A stretch of DNA of 6,930 nucleotides from Lachnospiraceae bacterium (GTDB lineage Bacteria > Bacillota_A > Clostridia > Lachnospirales > Lachnospiraceae): contig JAFZKM010000270.1 of assembly GCA_017553665.1 (NCBI GenBank), positions 1 to 6,930 of the forward strand, read 5' to 3'. The translations under genes were made by a program, and so were the position numbers. Of this stretch, positions 1 to 6,795 are shown piece by piece. The notes beneath the pieces were generated by a model. That model was not told where the DNA came from and made no database searches. It saw only the letters and a list, made by a program, of their open reading frames with translations. Position 1 is the first letter of the stretch; the number at the start of each line of letters is the position of its first letter.

Positions 1-58
1 ATATCGTCGCCGTCCTGTCGGTGAGAAGGAGCTTTAACCGCAAAATAAATTTATTCAT
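1..58 (-). CDS. Second ABC-2 type permease, N-terminal end only
   Basis: Only the first 19 codons are in the window, reading MNKFILRLKLLLTDRTATI. The ATG overlaps the TGA of the preceding permease by 4 bases (55-58), and AGGA stands 7 bases upstream. A short amphipathic start of the form M-x-K-F-x-x-x-L-K-L-L-L-x-D-R is typical of ABC-2 permeases just before the first membrane helix, and it resembles the start of the neighbouring permease (IKDLKLIL). A paralogous partner subunit is therefore likely. With so few residues this rests on the motif and on context. Confidence 0.6.
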   Translation of the reverse strand, partial: MNKFILRLKLLLTDRTATI

Positions 59-1113
59 AGCAGCATCCTGATAAACCAGTAATTGGGTGTAAGTCTCGCA
101 ACAGACGCCATCGCTTCGGGAAGATACATGATCGGGATAATGCCGCCTCCCGCGACAGTCAGCAGCAGGATTAGCATATTCGCGGTGATTATATAGCTTC
201 CCAGGCTCTTAAAACATGAGCCGAACAGCACAAATGCAAAGCAGCTTACGAATACCGCTCCGAGCACCGCCGCCGCTGCCTGAGGCTTAACGGATACCGG
301 TGAGAACAGATCGATGAGCACCAGCACCAGGCAGAGCAGTCCGCCGCATATGATCGTATAAGCGCATGCCTTCGAGATCTTCCCTGCTATCGGCTTTCTG
401 CCTATCGTCGCGAGACGCTTTTCAGCGCTGCCGAGCTTCCCCTTAAGGGCGCTCAGTCCCGCGAAGGCTCCGATATAGAGCACAAGCAGCATTACCAGCG
501 AATATATATAATAATTCACGAGCGAAATGCCTTCAAACCGTTCTATATACTCTCTCTCGAAAAACACGTCCTTGCCGAGCGCGGTGAATATCAGGTCATA
601 GGATACAGCCGTATTCTCCGATAAAACCCGTTCCGTGTCATAACCGTCAGCGGTCATCACATCGTAGAGTGCCTGACAGCCCGCCTCCACGGCGGTAATA
701 TACTGCGAATAGCTGCCGAGCAGGTTCCGGTAGACCACGGCCTTTGTCGCGTCAGAGCTGTTGATCACGGCTTTCATCGCGACATTGTTTATATTCATCA
801 GGTTCTCGGTAAAACCCTCCGGGATCACAAGATAGATGTCAAGCTCATTGGCCGCGAACTTTTTCTCAAGCTCCGCCTCTTCGCCTTCGATCACCTCGGT
901 ATAGGAGTTGAAAACCTCATTCTCGCTGAAATACGAGATAAGGATCTTCGAGTATTCCGATCCGTCATTATCCGCGACGCCCATCGCAATACGCGGGCTT
1001 TCGGTGTTCGCGCGGCCGAACAGTACGGCTGCTGCAGCCGCCGCAAGAAGTATCGCGGCCAGAAGTCCGAGCCGCGGCTCATGCAGGATAAGCTTTAAGT
1101 CCTTGATCAACAT
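55..1113 (-). CDS. ABC-2 type transporter permease
   Basis: This 352-residue integral membrane protein has the ABC-2 exporter permease layout. A short cytoplasmic start (MLIKDLKLIL) precedes a first membrane helix (about 14-33). An extracytoplasmic domain of about 165 residues follows (34-199). Four more helices lie near 200-222, 249-270, 278-300 and 304-330. The segment after the fifth helix, IIPIMYLPEAMASVARLTPNYWF, is the re-entrant motif typical of ABC-2 permeases. The protein stops right after it (RMLL), where family members usually have a sixth helix, so it looks about one helix short. It begins 6 bases after the rhomboid-like gene with only a weak purine-rich site (AAGAG), suggesting coupled translation. 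Its stop overlaps the start of a second permease (ATGA), so the two probably form a heteromeric pair. No ATPase is visible; the substrate cannot be told. Confidence 0.85.
   Translation of the reverse strand: MLIKDLKLILHEPRLGLLAAILLAAAAAAVLFGRANTESPRIAMGVADNDGSEYSKILISYFSENEVFNSYTEVIEGEEAELEKKFAANELDIYLVIPEGFTENLMNINNVAMKAVINSSDATKAVVYRNLLGSYSQYITAVEAGCQALYDVMTADGYDTERVLSENTAVSYDLIFTALGKDVFFEREYIERFEGISLVNYYIYSLVMLLVLYIGAFAGLSALKGKLGSAEKRLATIGRKPIAGKISKACAYTIICGGLLCLVLVLIDLFSPVSVKPQAAAAVLGAVFVSCFAFVLFGSCFKSLGSYIITANMLILLLTVAGGGIIPIMYLPEAMASVARLTPNYWFIRMLL
66..69 (-). promoter_or_regulatory. Ribosome binding site of the second permease
   Basis: AGGA on the minus strand lies 7 bases before the ATG at 58, inside the last codons of the first permease. 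It supports a real start at the ATGA overlap. Confidence 0.6.
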
Positions 1114-1119
1114 AGTCTC

Positions 1120-2010
1120 TTACTGAACATGTTCATGCGTAAACAGATGGTCCTGACAATACTCGTAATTACCGTTGCACTTCGAGCAGAAACGGAATTC
1201 GAGATTCCCTCCGTCCAGCTCCGTGCGTCCGCAAACAGCGCATTTATGCCTCGTGATGACCTTCCTGCCTGTCCCGGGATCGTTTACCGAGTGGCTCATA
1301 CCCTCACGCATGCCCGATGTATAGCTCCTCGAGAAATCCATCTTGCGTTTGATGGACTTCGGGGAAAGGTAGCTCCTCGTCATGAAGAAGTAGATGAAGA
1401 AATGCGCCAGTGAAACCAGCGTCACGATCGCGGTGCAGATACCGAATACGAATCCTCCGTCGACGAAGCCTCTTATCACATTGTAGCCCATGATCAGGAA
1501 ATAACCTATCATGAGCCATTTTGCCTTGATCGGTATCAGGAACATCAGATAAAACTGCGCGTTCGGGAATGTCGCGGCGAACGCGAGCAGCATCGACATG
1601 TTCAGATAATTCAGAGTCATGACCGGATAGCTGACTCCCGCTCCCAGATATAACCACGTAAATACATAGATCAGCAGGATGGCAAGTATGCTGAACAGTA
1701 TGCCCATGAAGTAAAACAGATTAAACCTGAACGTTCCCCAGACATGCTCGAGGCTGGTTCCTATCGAATAATAAATATAGATCAGGAAAAACGCCAGCAG
1801 CAGGTTGTCATCCATGGGCTGAAGCAGGAATGTAACGATCCTCCAGACCTGTCCCTTGAGTACCATATCGATGTCGAGCATCAGGTAAGTGTAATAGATC
1901 ATCGGATTTATAAAGTATATCAGCAATCCGAGCCCGTACACGATTATCACGTATCTCATCAGGTTCAGGATCGCGTATCTTCCGAATTTCTTTTCCAACT
2001 TTAAGATCAC
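1120..2010 (-). CDS. Rhomboid-fold membrane protein without catalytic serine, with C-terminal zinc ribbon
   Basis: This 296-residue protein has about six hydrophobic segments (near 18-36, 68-88, 97-122, 137-158, 164-180 and 188-210) and then a soluble tail. Rhomboid/Derlin-like features include GQVWRIVTF (53-61), GTSLEHVWG (84-92) and FPNAQFYLMFLIPIKAKWL (148-166). The last resembles the stretch that follows the GxSG active site in rhomboid proteases. Aligning back from FPNA puts TLNY (132-135) where GxSG should be, so the nucleophilic serine is Asn134. A histidine, SLAH (His203), remains in the last membrane helix. It is therefore probably not a protease. The tail carries Cys257/Cys260 and Cys275/Cys278 as a zinc ribbon, then Cys285, His288, His292 and His294. 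I recall similar uncharacterised proteins in Lachnospiraceae; the function is unknown. The start is GTG, overlapping the GH31 stop (GTGA), with GGAGGAG 8 bases upstream. Confidence 0.85.
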   Translation of the reverse strand: MILKLEKKFGRYAILNLMRYVIIVYGLGLLIYFINPMIYYTYLMLDIDMVLKGQVWRIVTFLLQPMDDNLLLAFFLIYIYYSIGTSLEHVWGTFRFNLFYFMGILFSILAILLIYVFTWLYLGAGVSYPVMTLNYLNMSMLLAFAATFPNAQFYLMFLIPIKAKWLMIGYFLIMGYNVIRGFVDGGFVFGICTAIVTLVSLAHFFIYFFMTRSYLSPKSIKRKMDFSRSYTSGMREGMSHSVNDPGTGRKVITRHKCAVCGRTELDGGNLEFRFCSKCNGNYEYCQDHLFTHEHVQ

Positions 2011-4121
2011 TGATCTTTCTCCTCCTCATCATTGATCTTGAAAATGTTATTAACCACGATCTCGCGGTTAACCTCGATGAGCATCTCGTAGCTTTCGCTG
2101 CGGGGAGTCTCGTCCTCCGCCTCGGGCCAAGAAATGATCTCGAAATCGTTGCCGTTCAGTTCTCCGCTGCTTCCGGCTTCTTTATAATGTCTCATATCGT
2201 CAGTGCAGACCTGAACATTGCCGAGCGGCAGGATATTGCCCCTGCGCAGGAACAGCGGAACCTCGGTGAGCGCGCATTCGATATAATGATGACCTGCGGA
2301 AAGCACCTCAAGCTTATATTCGGTGGCTGACTTAAATCTGATAAACAGCATCTCCTCGGGCAGATAAACATATCTTCCGACAGCGTTCTGCTGATAAACT
2401 GGCGCGATCATGAGACCTTCTCCGAGCAGGAGCTGGTCCTCAACGGTATGCGCGAAATCATCGTCCTCATAGTCAAAGCCGAGCGGTCTGAACAGCATCT
2501 CGTCGTTGAGCGCGGCCTTTAAGTACTCGCTGTAAAGATAAGGGATCAGCCTGTATCTGAGCGCGATGATCTCCTTAAAACCTTCAGTGTTATCAAAGGC
2601 ATAGCACTCCTGACGTCTGCTTCCGATCACCGAATGATTGCGGAAAAGAGGCGTGAATATGCTGAGCGCGATCCACCTCATCAGCAGGTCTTCGCTCGTA
2701 TCGTACCCGAATCCGCCGGTATCGGCGCCCGAATACAGAAATCCGCACATATTGAGGCCGGGCAGCTGCTGAAGGTTCAGGAGCAGATGGGACCACCACG
2801 AATTATTGTCTCCGGTCCAGATACCGCCGTAGCGGTGCGCTCCGATATATGAAGATCTCGAGAACAGCAGCGGTCTCTTGCCGCCGAGCTGCTGCTCAAG
2901 TCCTTCGAACGCGCCTCTGGTCATCATGTATCCGTACAGGTTATGAACCTTGTCGTGGCGTATCTTTTTGCCGTCCACCTTATGATAAAAATGCTTGTAT
3001 TCGTTATGGCTTCTCCAGGCATTGATCGAATCGGAAATTCGGTAAACATCCTCGACCTTGGGCTCATTTTCATTAAGCGCAAGCTCATCGAGCAGATCGA
3101 TCGTGGCGCCGAAACTCCAGCCCGTATAGAAGATCGCGGGCTCGTTCATGTCGTTCCAGAAGCCTTCAATGCCCGCGTCGGTAAGAGTCGCGTACTGCTC
3201 TCCCCACCAGGCTCTTACTTCGGGCCTTAAGAAATCGGGCAGATTGCACCAGCCGGGCCATACGCCGATACCGAACAGCGAATTGTCCTCGTTCGTGCAA
3301 AGATATCCCTTTGCCTTTGCCTCGTCATAAGGCTGGTAGCCCTCTTCGTTCTTTATCGCCGCGTCAATGATCGGAACAAGCCTTACGCCCTGTTCCCTCA
3401 GTTCCTCAACGAACTCGGCGAAGTTAGGAAAACGCTTCTTATCGACCGTAAAGTTCTTGAAGCCGTCCATGTAATGGATGTCAAGATATACGGAATCAAG
3501 CGGGATGCCGAGCTTTCTGTATTTATTTACGACCTCTCTTACCTCGTCCGCGGTCTCGTAGCTGTAGCGCGACTGACCGAAGCCGAAGGCCCAGAGCGGC
3601 GGAATGTAGCTCTGTCCGATGATCTTTCTGAACTGTTTGACGATGCCCTTAATATCCACGCCGTTAATCATATAGATGTTCACGTCGCGCGCGGGCACTG
3701 TGATCTTTATCTCGTTCCTGTGAGTGAAGCCGAGATCGAATTCCATCTTTCCGGGATAATCGAAGAAGAGTCCGAATATCTCCTCGCGGTCCTTTACCAC
3801 GATGAAATTGTGCGAGCCGTAAAGGCTGTGCTTGCCCTCAAGCTGGTCGGGCTCGTCGGTATTGTCCGAGATATACTTGTATCCTCGCTTGTTCATGCCG
3901 CGCATGGACTCTCCGAGACCGTAGATCACGGCCTCATCGCTCATCTCATAGGTCACCGTAACGGCGGGATCACCTTCCGAAGGGTGATTGTCAATGAAGA
4001 GCTGCACCTCAAGATTCCCAAGCAGTTCCAGGAATTCTACATCACTGCGGTCGTTAACATCGTCAAAGTTCACAACCGCATCGGTTTCAAACGGATTTCC
4101 GAGCTTTAATCTGTAGATCAT
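2007..4121 (-). CDS. GH31 alpha-glucosidase, cytosolic, Ro-aG1-like
   Basis: This 704-residue glycoside hydrolase family 31 enzyme should release glucose from the non-reducing ends of alpha-glucosides with retention of configuration. An N-terminal beta-sandwich (about 1-165) precedes the catalytic barrel (about 172-545) and C-terminal beta domains. The nucleophile is Asp324 in FWNDMNEP (321-328). The acid/base is Asp438 in GIWTGD (433-438). Likely substrate contacts include Asp214 in YLDIHYMD, Arg422 in FSRSS and His496 in FRNHS. There is no signal peptide, so it acts on imported maltodextrins or isomalto-oligosaccharides. Recalled sequence of Ruminococcus obeum Ro-aG1 aligns almost throughout. 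At the Trp169 position of that enzyme, which governs isomaltose versus maltose preference, this protein has Tyr186. That predicts a maltose-type (alpha-1,4) preference, which is inference. The last ~60 residues diverge and lack the LYEDDG motif. The stop overlaps the next start by 4 bases. Alpha-xylosidase activity is less likely. Confidence 0.95.
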   Translation of the reverse strand: MIYRLKLGNPFETDAVVNFDDVNDRSDVEFLELLGNLEVQLFIDNHPSEGDPAVTVTYEMSDEAVIYGLGESMRGMNKRGYKYISDNTDEPDQLEGKHSLYGSHNFIVVKDREEIFGLFFDYPGKMEFDLGFTHRNEIKITVPARDVNIYMINGVDIKGIVKQFRKIIGQSYIPPLWAFGFGQSRYSYETADEVREVVNKYRKLGIPLDSVYLDIHYMDGFKNFTVDKKRFPNFAEFVEELREQGVRLVPIIDAAIKNEEGYQPYDEAKAKGYLCTNEDNSLFGIGVWPGWCNLPDFLRPEVRAWWGEQYATLTDAGIEGFWNDMNEPAIFYTGWSFGATIDLLDELALNENEPKVEDVYRISDSINAWRSHNEYKHFYHKVDGKKIRHDKVHNLYGYMMTRGAFEGLEQQLGGKRPLLFSRSSYIGAHRYGGIWTGDNNSWWSHLLLNLQQLPGLNMCGFLYSGADTGGFGYDTSEDLLMRWIALSIFTPLFRNHSVIGSRRQECYAFDNTEGFKEIIALRYRLIPYLYSEYLKAALNDEMLFRPLGFDYEDDDFAHTVEDQLLLGEGLMIAPVYQQNAVGRYVYLPEEMLFIRFKSATEYKLEVLSAGHHYIECALTEVPLFLRRGNILPLGNVQVCTDDMRHYKEAGSSGELNGNDFEIISWPEAEDETPRSESYEMLIEVNREIVVNNIFKINDEEEKDQ
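2019..2025 (-). promoter_or_regulatory. Ribosome binding site of the rhomboid-like gene, inside GH31 codons
   Basis: The minus strand reads GGAGGAG, then 8 bases, then the GTG at 2010. The site is formed by the GAG codons of the acidic EEEKDQ end of the GH31 protein. It decides the choice of the GTG start and points to translational coupling between the two genes. Confidence 0.8.
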
Positions 4122-4127
4122 ATCAAT

Positions 4128-4132
4128 CTCCT
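4128..4132 (-). promoter_or_regulatory. Ribosome binding site of the GH31 gene
   Basis: The minus strand reads AGGAG, then 6 bases, then the ATG at 4121: a near-ideal Shine-Dalgarno site. It sits in the 27-base purine-rich gap after the rqcH TAA. The gap holds no inverted repeat long enough to act as a terminator. Confidence 0.85.
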
Positions 4133-4148
4133 GTTCTCTTTTTCCCTT

Positions 4149-5921
4149 TTACTGTTCTTCCTGTATCAAACCTTTGGTCCCGGGCTGGGCGACCATAGAA
4201 AAATTCGTGTAATAAACCACAAAACCGGGCTTAGCGCCGTTAGGCTTCTTTACATTCTTCCGTTCGAGATAATCGACCTCGACCTTGTCACTGTCTCTGT
4301 TTCTCGAATAATAAGCCGCAACCGCGGCAGCCTGCTCAAATACATGATCGGGAACTTCCCTGCCTTCGGTCTTTAAGACCACGTGCGATCCCGGACAGTC
4401 CTTCGCGTGGAACCACCAGTCGGCACCGTTCGCAAGCTTAAATGTCAGCTCGTCATTCTGGTAATTGTTCCTGCCGACATAAATGCTGAAGCCGTCCTCG
4501 GTCCTGTATTTAATGGGTTCGCTGACTCTCCTGCCGGACTTCTTAGAGCCTTTGCCGGGAGTTTTGCCGCGTCCCGCCGGGCGCTTCATGTATCCGAACT
4601 GTGCGAGCTCCTCACGGATCACTTCAAGATCCTCCTCGTGCTCCGCGATGTCGAGCGCCATCTTTATCGACTCCAGATGCTGAAGTTCTTCTTTTGTCTC
4701 AACAATAAACTTCTCGGTGGCCTCGGCCGTGCGCTTCTGCTTCGAGTATTTGTCAAAATTCCTCTTCGCGTTGTCGATCGCCGAAAGCTCAGGATCGAGC
4801 GGAATGTCGATATCCTCGCCGGTATAATAATTATTGACCTTAATGCTCTTCGCGCCGGGCTCGGCCATATATCCGAAAGCCGTGAGCAGTTCGCCGTATA
4901 CCCTGAACTTATCGCGTTTCGCGGTATCCTCAAGCTGCTTTTGCTGAAGCTCGTATTTCTTCGCGGCGCGTCCGATCGCGTTAGAGATGATCTTCGCCAT
5001 ATCCGCTGAACGCTGCCGTATCCTCGCCGTATTGCTCTTTGAAACATAATACTCCCGGATAAGCGCGCTTACGGAATCAAAGCTCCGCGTCTCCGTATCA
5101 GGTCCCGTCTCAAGCAGAGAAAGCTTCACTACCGAGAACTCATAGGGACTTCCGTTCTTATATACGATGTTCGGCGATATGCTTCCGCTGCGCACATCCT
5201 CGAGCATCCGGTCAAATGTCTTATACAGATGCGTCAGCATGTCGGCATCCGTATCGGCTGCCCTGAGGTCGGAATCAAGACCTGCCCTGTGCACCGTCTC
5301 GTTCGCCAGAAGCGGACTAATGCCCGTAAAGCCTTTATAGATCGACTCGGGCAATGTACCGTTCACCTCGCGCATACCCTCGATAAAGGCTTCGCCGTCC
5401 ATCGAGACCGGATCGGTCTTCTTTACCGTCTCGGTCACAAAATACTCTCTTCCCGGGAGCACCTCTCTTACCGAGCTCACCGAGGAAGGTATGCGTTTAA
5501 TGCTGTCAATGATCGTATTATTATCATCGCAGAGGATGATATTGCTGTGTTTGCCCATGATCTCGATGATCAGGCGCTTTTTCTTCAGGTCGCCCATGTC
5601 ATCGAGATGCTCGAAATCAAAATTAATGATGCGCTCCAGGCCCGGCTGAGTAATATCGATCAGCTTCGCCGACTGCAGGTGCTTTCTTAAGAGCATACAG
5701 AACGCGGGCGATACGAGCGGCGCTTCCTTTGACTCATCCGTAAGATACACGAGCGGCAGGCCCGCGTCCGCGGACAGAAGCAGCTTAAACTGATCGTAAT
5801 TCTTTATCGTAAGGATCAGCTCATCCTTTTCGGGCTGCGCGATCTTCATAACTCTTCCGCCCACGAGCCTGTCTTTCAGTTCCCGTGTCAGGGCGGACAT
5901 TACAACTCCGTCAAATGCCAT
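4149..5921 (-). CDS. rqcH: RqcH, NFACT-family ribosome quality-control factor
   Basis: This 590-residue protein is a full-length bacterial NFACT protein, older name fibronectin-binding protein A-like and homologous to eukaryotic Rqc2. The family binds the obstructed large ribosomal subunit that carries peptidyl-tRNA, recruits tRNA-Ala and adds C-terminal alanine tails that mark the stalled chain for degradation. The NFACT-N domain covers about residues 1-190, starting MAFDGVV. It includes QPGLERII (92-99) and the IMGKHSNIIL stretch (121-130). A helix-hairpin-helix-like segment, GISPLLANE, follows at 200-208. Two charged coiled-coil arms lie near 300-345 and 378-452. A basic Gly/Lys/Arg linker (about 457-467) leads to the NFACT-R domain (about 470-585), with DWWFHAKDCPGSH at 501-513. 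There is no NFACT-C domain, as usual in bacteria. The conserved acidic residue before Arg97 is Glu96; B. subtilis RqcH has an Asp-Arg pair there. The ATG has an AAGGAAG ribosome binding site, 20 bases after the PHP gene. Confidence 0.95.
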   Translation of the reverse strand: MAFDGVVMSALTRELKDRLVGGRVMKIAQPEKDELILTIKNYDQFKLLLSADAGLPLVYLTDESKEAPLVSPAFCMLLRKHLQSAKLIDITQPGLERIINFDFEHLDDMGDLKKKRLIIEIMGKHSNIILCDDNNTIIDSIKRIPSSVSSVREVLPGREYFVTETVKKTDPVSMDGEAFIEGMREVNGTLPESIYKGFTGISPLLANETVHRAGLDSDLRAADTDADMLTHLYKTFDRMLEDVRSGSISPNIVYKNGSPYEFSVVKLSLLETGPDTETRSFDSVSALIREYYVSKSNTARIRQRSADMAKIISNAIGRAAKKYELQQKQLEDTAKRDKFRVYGELLTAFGYMAEPGAKSIKVNNYYTGEDIDIPLDPELSAIDNAKRNFDKYSKQKRTAEATEKFIVETKEELQHLESIKMALDIAEHEEDLEVIREELAQFGYMKRPAGRGKTPGKGSKKSGRRVSEPIKYRTEDGFSIYVGRNNYQNDELTFKLANGADWWFHAKDCPGSHVVLKTEGREVPDHVFEQAAAVAAYYSRNRDSDKVEVDYLERKNVKKPNGAKPGFVVYYTNFSMVAQPGTKGLIQEEQ

Positions 5922-5925
5922 TACT

Positions 5926-5932
5926 CTTCCTT
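5926..5932 (-). promoter_or_regulatory. Ribosome binding site of rqcH
   Basis: On the minus strand the bases read AAGGAAG and end 4 bases before the rqcH ATG at 5921, with the GGA core 6 bases from it. It fills most of the 20-base gap after the PHP gene and supports this ATG. There is no room here for a separate promoter. Confidence 0.7.
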
Positions 5933-5941
5933 CAACTGTCG

Positions 5942-6790
5942 TTAAAGCCTGATGAATTCGGGCTTATGACGACGGTATATCGTGTAATACTTAAAACCGA
6001 TGTTCTTTAAGAACTCACCGGTCGTCTTAAAATCATAGAAAATGTGCTCGGGCTTGTGACCGTCGGATCCGATGGTCAGCAGCTCCCCTCCGAGCTCAAG
6101 GTACCTTTTCAGAACCAGCGTATGCGGATGCGTAAATCCGAGTCCGTACTTGATCCCGGCTGTATTGCATTCAAGCGCCTTACCTTTATGGATCAGGGTC
6201 TTTAAAAACTCATCCGTGATATCCATGTACCTCATCGGATCGTAGCTTATGGGACCCCTCCATTCATCCGATATCGGAACATATCTGACGATGTAATCGT
6301 AATGTCCCGAGGAATCGTAGCAGTCGTATGTCTTCGCGTTCTCGGCGATGGCCGTGAAATACTTCTCCATTCCCTCGTCGAGAGTCTTTCCTACCCAGTA
6401 AGGAACATCGTAATACGGATCCGTATATTCAAGGCAATGCGTGGAGCCTATCGTGAAATCAAGGTCATATTCGTCGTTCAGACGTCCGTATTTCTCTTTC
6501 ATCTCACCGATGAGGTCCGGTTCGTTCCTGAGTCCGTATTCTATGCCGATCAGGATCTCGAGGCGGTCTTTGTACTCATCCCGCAGCCCGCACATCCGCT
6601 TATAATAATCCCCTGCGTCAAAAACGAACTCGGTACCGGCCTCTTTTGCCATCGGATAGGAATAATCCATGTGATCCGTAAAGCATATCCCTTTTGCGCC
6701 GAGGCGGATCGCCTCTTCTATCTGCCGCTCGGGAGGAGTTTCGGAATCTCCCGAGAAGGAAGTATGCATGTGTAAATCATAGCTGATCAT
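5942..6790 (-). CDS. PHP-domain phosphoesterase, histidinol-phosphatase (HisJ/HisK) family
   Basis: The protein has 282 residues if it starts at the ATG at 6790. It is a full PHP domain with all the expected metal-binding motifs. DLHMHT near the N-terminus gives His7 and His9; FTDH gives Asp39 and His40; GIEYG gives Glu84; GSTH gives His118; SGHYD gives His163 and Asp165; and GSDGH near the end gives Asp243 and His245. Length and motif order fit the HisJ/HisK group, which dephosphorylates L-histidinol phosphate in histidine synthesis using a trinuclear metal centre. It has no signal peptide or membrane segment and should be cytosolic. No other his gene is visible, so the substrate is inferred and another phosphoester is possible. 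The start is uncertain: a TTG at 6799 lies 4 bases after GGAG (6804-6807) and overlaps the upstream TGA, giving 285 residues, whereas the ATG sits 13 bases after it. I chose the ATG because family members usually begin just before the D-H-x-H motif. Confidence 0.88.
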   Translation of the reverse strand: MISYDLHMHTSFSGDSETPPERQIEEAIRLGAKGICFTDHMDYSYPMAKEAGTEFVFDAGDYYKRMCGLRDEYKDRLEILIGIEYGLRNEPDLIGEMKEKYGRLNDEYDLDFTIGSTHCLEYTDPYYDVPYWVGKTLDEGMEKYFTAIAENAKTYDCYDSSGHYDYIVRYVPISDEWRGPISYDPMRYMDITDEFLKTLIHKGKALECNTAGIKYGLGFTHPHTLVLKRYLELGGELLTIGSDGHKPEHIFYDFKTTGEFLKNIGFKYYTIYRRHKPEFIRL

Positions 6791-6795
6791 ATAAA

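Noticed and set aside
1129..1413. A 94-codon plus-strand frame opposite the zinc-ribbon tail
   Set aside because: The minus-strand frame encodes ordered CxxC pairs that are clearly selected; the plus-strand product has no support.
1120..2010. Active rhomboid serine protease
   Set aside because: The GxSG motif is absent; the aligned position reads TLNY. Ser139 in the same helix is five residues away and not in a GxSG context.
3474..4109. A 211-codon open frame on the plus strand, opposite the GH31 gene
   Set aside because: It lies wholly opposite well-conserved GH31 codons, shows no recognisable domain and looks like an antisense by-product of codon bias.
4122..4148. Terminator or separate promoter between rqcH and the GH31 gene
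   Set aside because: The 27-base gap is purine-rich, contains the ribosome binding site and shows no hairpin with a T-run and no plausible -10/-35 pair.
4383..5009. A 208-codon open frame on the plus strand, opposite rqcH
   Set aside because: It mirrors the coiled-coil and NFACT-R codons of rqcH and has no motif of its own.
5229..5690. A 153-codon open frame on the plus strand, opposite the rqcH N-terminal half
   Set aside because: It is covered fully by conserved NFACT-N coding sequence, and its product resembles no known protein.
6302..6775. A 157-codon open frame on the plus strand, opposite the PHP gene
   Set aside because: The PHP gene on the other strand has all its metal motifs in this span; the antisense product has no recognisable feature.
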